A stretch of 64,000 bases of DNA. Source: Schistosoma mansoni. Lineage: Eukaryota > Platyhelminthes > Trematoda > Strigeidida > Schistosomatidae. Under the pieces are notes generated by a model. That model did no database searches. It had not been told where the DNA came from and saw only the letters and a program-made list of their open reading frames with translations. The stretch is taken from assembly GCF_000237925.1 (NCBI RefSeq), contig NC_031500.1:7685254-7749253 (forward strand), given 5' to 3'. The translations under genes and the position numbers were made by a program. This document shows, piece after piece, positions 60,095 through 64,000 of the stretch (the first letter of the stretch is position 1; each line of letters begins with the position of its first letter).

Positions 60095-60160
60095 CCCGAC
60101 TGTAGCTGCTACCTTGACGTGGTGGTCGGGCTTGCTTATCGCGATGACCCAACCGAGCTA
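60095..60160 (+). ncRNA. Putative HDV-like ribozyme at RTE 5' terminus
   Basis: A nested double pseudoknot can be drawn. P1 is CCCGAC (60095-60100) with GTCGGG (60125-60130). P2 is TAGCT (60103-60107) with AGCTA (60156-60160). P3 is ACC (60111-60113) with GGT (60121-60123), closing a 7-nt loop. The P4 region with GCGA (60141-60144) lies between P1 and the P2 3' strand. The order P1, P2, P3, P3', P1', P4, P2' is that of HDV-like ribozymes, which are known at the 5' ends of R2- and RTE-type elements. P1 begins at the element boundary, where such a ribozyme would cut. No folding program was run. Confidence 0.5.
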
Positions 60161-61525
60161 TATTGGCTGGAACGTATGTGCTTGTAGGTTCTACTATGCC
60201 AGGCAGGTCGATTAGAGGACCGTAAGACTAAAAGCAGCAACTCAAGGTCTAAGGGCGAAGTCGTACTCCTGACTGTAGAGGGTTGTGATAGCAGTAAGGT
60301 GTTTGCCTCGGACAACCAGCATCTGCAGCGATGCTGCTTCCTTACAAGGAAGGGAGGGGTTAAGAAATGTCGACCCTAAAATTGTCACGTCCCACCTTAC
60401 CTCATGGATTTCCGTCCCCGGCGGTAAAGCCCTTTGAAGAATGGAGCTAACACGTCAAAAATCCCCACAAAAGACCGTGCGTGACCGGCCTCGAGGAGTT
60501 GTCCTTTGGGCTCTGCGGTCACACTCCCAGGTCGTTATAACTAGCATTAATCCAACTTCCTTTTCAGGTTCCTCAAGAAATACCCTTCCACGGTGTGGGC
60601 GACCGGGAAGTGATATCAGCCCTCATACCCTCAACAACACACGAGACCAAGTTGGTCACATTCAAATCCTTCCTACACTTCCTAATAACTCTCTTATCTC
60701 CAAAACTAACCCTTCTCACGTCCCTTTATCATCTCGCACCGCTAGGGCAAGCGATTTGAGCACATGGAACGTTATTCCTGGTCTTCTGAAACCACTCTCT
60801 AAACTACAGGTAGGAGATTTTAACGTCCGAACACTGTGCCGAATCGAACAACAGGTTTCCTTAGCTAGGACTCTAAAATCTCGCACCATCGATGTGTGCT
60901 GCGTCTCCGGACTGCGGATACAGGATCCGAGTAGCGTCATTCATTCACTCATCCCATCTGGCTCTGAAAATAACGAAGAGCGGAGTCAGCTTAAGCACAG
61001 GCTAATAAAGAAGTCTACGCAATGATCGTGAACAGTGGGGGGCAGCGAAAGCAAGAGAGATGGAAAAGGCAGCGGCAATGGGTAACAGCAGATAACTGTT
61101 CAGACTTGTTAAAGAAACCGGTATTAGGAACCCAACTATCAGCGAAACTATCTCAGATAAAGATGGACATATCATCCACTCTCAATCCAGGAGATTGGAT
61201 CGATGGGCAGAACATTTTAGGGATCAGCCACACTTCAGTTACCCACGATCCCCAGTCGTCCTGAATGGCAAATTAATGTAAGTCCGCCAACTCTCTACAA
61301 GGTTGAAAAAGCTATGGGAAATCTGAAGCGTGAGAGAGCAGCCCTGACAGGTTTACCCCTGAGATTTTTAAGGATGGTGATCCAGTACTAGCAGCGAGAT
61401 TGACTGATGTCTTAGGTAGAATTTGGGAACTAGACGTAATTCCATCTGACTGGTCCCAATCATTGATTGTGCCAGTCTATAAGTAAGGACAAAAGTCCTC
61501 TTGTAACAATCACAGAGGGATCAGT

Positions 61526-62447
61526 TTGACTAATATAGTGTCTAAAATATTAGCTTCCATAATACTTGGACGCCTAACCAAAGCTCGTGAAGAGCAGACC
61601 AGAGAAAACCAGGCTGGTTTCCGACCTGGACGTGGTTGCATAGACCAGATACTCCTAGAACACCGACACTCATTCAGACGTCCCACAATAGTAGTATTTT
61701 TCGACCTTAGGGTGGCATTTGACTCCGTTGATCGTGAGATTCTTTGGCAGTGTTTGTCAGTGAAAGGAGTAACAAAGAAGTACATTAACCTTATAAAGGC
61801 TCTCTTCTCGAACACAACTGACCGAGTGAGAGCTTAAGACGAACTGTCATCAGAATTGATTACCTTAGATGGTGTTCGTCAGGGCTGTCCACTCTCTCCA
61901 TTCTTGTTTAACTTTGTCGTTGACATGCTTTTAGAGATAACACTTTCATCATCTAAATGTAGAAGGGTTGAACTTCTACCAGGAGATTCACTTGTGGACT
62001 TAGAATATGCCGATGACATAGTTCTATTTGGTCAAGATGCTAACAAAATGCAGTCTTCTGACCACTATAAGCAACAATGCAGACATGTTCGGGATGCGAT
62101 TCTCCTCCTCGAAGTGCAGAATGTTACTTCAGGATTAGGTCGCATCGACATTCGAACTAATGATAGGGAGTGAAGTAGTTGAGCGTGTCGACCGCTTCAC
62201 TCATCTTGGGAGTCTCGTCGGCCTTTGTGGTCTGGTGTGTGACGAAATCTCAGCACGGATACAGAAGGCTCGTCTAGCTTTTGCCAACTTGCGTCATTTA
62301 TGGCGTAGGCGAGATATCCGTCTAGCAACCAAAGGACGGGTTTACTGTGCAACAGTTTGTTCCGTCCTACTTTATGGCAGTGAAACATGGCCGATAAGAG
62401 TAGAGGATATTCGTAGGCTACTAGTGTTCGATCATAGGTGTCTTTGA
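61526..62447 (+). pseudogene. RTE-B reverse transcriptase, broken frame
   Basis: The frames 61526-61837, 61856-62173 and 62160-62447 cover fingers (LGRLTKAREEQTRENQAGFR), motif A (VVFFDLRVAFDSVD), motif B (GVRQGCPLSPFLFNFV), motif C (YADD), and the thumb (ERVDRFTHLGSLVG, VYCATVCSVLLYGSETWPIR). All catalytic residues are visible. The upstream RT entry (about 61300-61525) is in other frames. One stop at 61838 and a frame change around 62050-62160 break it. Confidence 0.8.
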
Positions 62448-63060
62448 CTCATTGCTCGTATATTCTGGGACCACCGGGTAAGTAATGCAGTTGTTAGGAA
62501 ACGGGTACTAGGTAAGGATGGCAAATCGATTGATGAAGTACTGAAACTTCATCAGTTGAGATGTCTGGGACACGTGCTACGTATGCTCAATCACTGACTG
62601 ACTCGACAAGCGATGTTTTATGGTGTAGGAGTAGGTTGGAAGAAAGCTAGGGGTGGCCAGACCAAAACGTGGCACAAATCCATGGAGTCACTGACAAGTG
62701 GACTGAGCCATGTTGATAGGTGTAGACTACCTGGTTTGGATCCGCGAGACTATAGCAATCGAGGGTTAGAGACCTTGAGTGACATGGCTCAAAATCGCTT
62801 GCAATGGCGCAGGTGCATCCACTCTTTGTGTTTTACCAAATTCTAATCTTCTGAATTCTTCATGTTTCTATCTTTTTCTCTTTCCAAATTTATTTCACTG
62901 GATTATACTCCTTAAGTAACATTTTCAAACCCTAATCTTTCGCATTACTGCCTGTACTTTTACAGCATGTACCACTATGGGATTCGAATCGACAACTGCA
63001 TCTCTGTGTTAATGTGGTATGGCAACTCGAACTGATGTACGTATATATATCTATATAATA

Positions 63061-63383
63061 TTATACGTATTTGGGTGATGTTTTAATCTGAACGAAATTT
63101 TTCTACAGCTAATTGCTATGTTTCAGCTCTCTGTTTGTAAAGCAGTTAATTGACTTCTAGGCCTAAACTTCACCTCACATACTTATGTTTGGGTAACCTC
63201 ATAGTATTATTAGCCCTGGCTTACAGTAGGTGATTCAAAACTACGTACACGAACTTCTATCTGATTACTGGGGTAAATCGAGGTTCCTTAATGACCTAAG
63301 GTGTTATACACTAGGTGTTTATAACATTAAACTTTTTTAAATCCACCACTTTGACCTCTCTGTCTGTTTCTTTTCTCTTTTAG
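63061..63383. other. TRAPPC12-like intron, last part
   Basis: No repeat recognised. It ends in the polypyrimidine tract TCTGTTTCTTTTCTCTTTTAG before the exon at 63384. Confidence 0.6.
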
Positions 63384-63491
63384 AACAACGGATGGTATAC
63401 TTGCGCACTGAATCTTACTTATCGTATTCTTTCAGCTGCAGGTTTTAAGAATGAAGAAACTGAAGCCATTTTGTCTCCGTATACTGCTCAG
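63384..63491 (+). CDS. TRAPPC12: TRAPPC12-like gene, downstream exon
   Basis: A 108-nt exon of 36 codons, phase 0 at both ends, bounded by CTCTTTTAG and GTAAAC. It encodes NNGWYTCALNLTYRILSAAG, then EETEAILSPYTAQ. Joined to the exon at 56581-56925 it gives the segment equivalent to the human TRAPPC12 region [20 protein letters not shown], the start of the helical repeats. The gene continues beyond the right edge of the window. Confidence 0.8.
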
Positions 63492-63804
63492 GTAAACATT
63501 GTGCTATTGTTGTACCATAGATCACTTTAACGTGTAAATATATCACCTTTTAAAAATCATTTCAATTGTGAAATATCACTCGATTAAAATCTATTTATTG
63601 TATGTGTTTTGTTTTCTTGATCAATTCGGCTTTGATTCAGATTGATCGTAAATGACTAGTTTTTTTTATTTCCTCCGACATATGGTTTTGTTTCATTGCA
63701 TGTTCACTGATTAATTCAATTTATCATTTTTATATATCATAAATTTCAATTAACGTTCCCTTTTATTTTACCTCCTCTCTGTCGTCTGGATCATATAATA
63801 CACG

Positions 63805-63852
<48 letters not shown>

Positions 63853-64000
63853 TTTAAATCTTCTTGTTGATGTTTAGGACTAAATTTAATCAAACTTTTT
63901 TCGTTACATATGTGGTGTTTACTACTTATGTCTGTCGGTATAAGCAGTATGTAACACCAATCGGATGTGGAAACCCTGTCAGTACAAGGCCAAAAGGTCA
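63492..64000. other. TRAPPC12-like next intron, with TA array
   Basis: AT-rich intron sequence. No exon recognised before the window ends. Confidence 0.55.
63808..63849. repeat. (TA)n dinucleotide array
   Basis: About 21 uninterrupted TA units, visible directly. Confidence 0.9.

Larger units (their letters stand above)
60095..63060 (+). mobile_element. RTE element (subfamily B2), endonuclease deleted
   Basis: The 5' end is at a putative HDV-like fold, followed by a leader to 60440; the N-terminal region (60441-60950) with FNVRTLCRIEQQVSLARTL and VCCVSGLRIQD; a jump to the linker (SENNEERSQLKHRL); RT (61300-62450) and C-terminal block (62400-62846); and a 3' UTR to about 63060. About two-thirds of the endonuclease is missing at a join near 60950. 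RT motif A FDLRVAFDSVDRE and motif C EYADDIVLF (YADD 62006-62017) are intact, but the frame is cut by several stops and shifts (for example 61838 and near 62050). It lies in the TRAPPC12-like intron. Confidence 0.85.

Overview
The window looks like AT-rich flatworm nuclear DNA, almost certainly a schistosome (Schistosoma; I cannot name the species). The evidence is the set of repeats: RTE-type non-LTR elements of the SR2/SjR2 group, CR1/Perere-like non-LTR elements, Penelope-like elements, Ty3/gypsy fossils and Sm-alpha hammerhead SINEs, together with host genes that carry tiny introns. Nothing bacterial or plasmid-like is present.

Host genes are few. On the minus strand at 28738-29086 is a small gene for an LYRM4/ISD11 homologue (Fe-S cluster assembly), with a putative 55-nt intron. 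On the plus strand from about 54477 to beyond the right edge are three exons of a TRAPPC12 homologue (TRAPP complex, membrane traffic). Exons at 56581-56925 and 63384-63491 join in frame, and the 6.46-kb intron between them is filled by two head-to-head RTE copies and an Sm-alpha SINE.

Layout: 1-870, SR2-like RTE fragment (minus) running off the left edge. 2440-4855, Sm-alpha SINEs and a gypsy gag fossil. 4856-11815, unannotated AT-rich DNA. 11816-14117, an (ACTT)n array and an internally deleted SR2-like copy (minus). 19222-21461, a 5'-truncated SR2-like copy (plus). 26220-31330, two decayed CR1-like copies (minus) around the LYRM4 gene. 31673-45720, CR1/Perere-like elements, including two near-identical 1.57-kb segments in inverted orientation. 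46349-53515, a nest of gypsy and Penelope-like pieces, with one Penelope-like element inserted in another. 54477-64000, the TRAPPC12 locus with its RTE-filled intron.

The most interesting thread is self-cleaving RNA. The plus-strand RTE copy begins at 60095 exactly where a 66-nt double-pseudoknot fold of the HDV-like ribozyme type can be drawn. Sm-alpha copies carry hammerhead cores, one of them intact, and Penelope-like DNA carries hammerhead-like remnants. A second thread is non-autonomous spread: two SR2-like copies share the same damaged RT catalytic motifs; several copies have lost the RT core internally; and a 350-470-bp element has the two ends of an RTE family but no coding region.

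All homology calls are by eye from translated motifs and remembered family sequences. No search, alignment or folding program was run.
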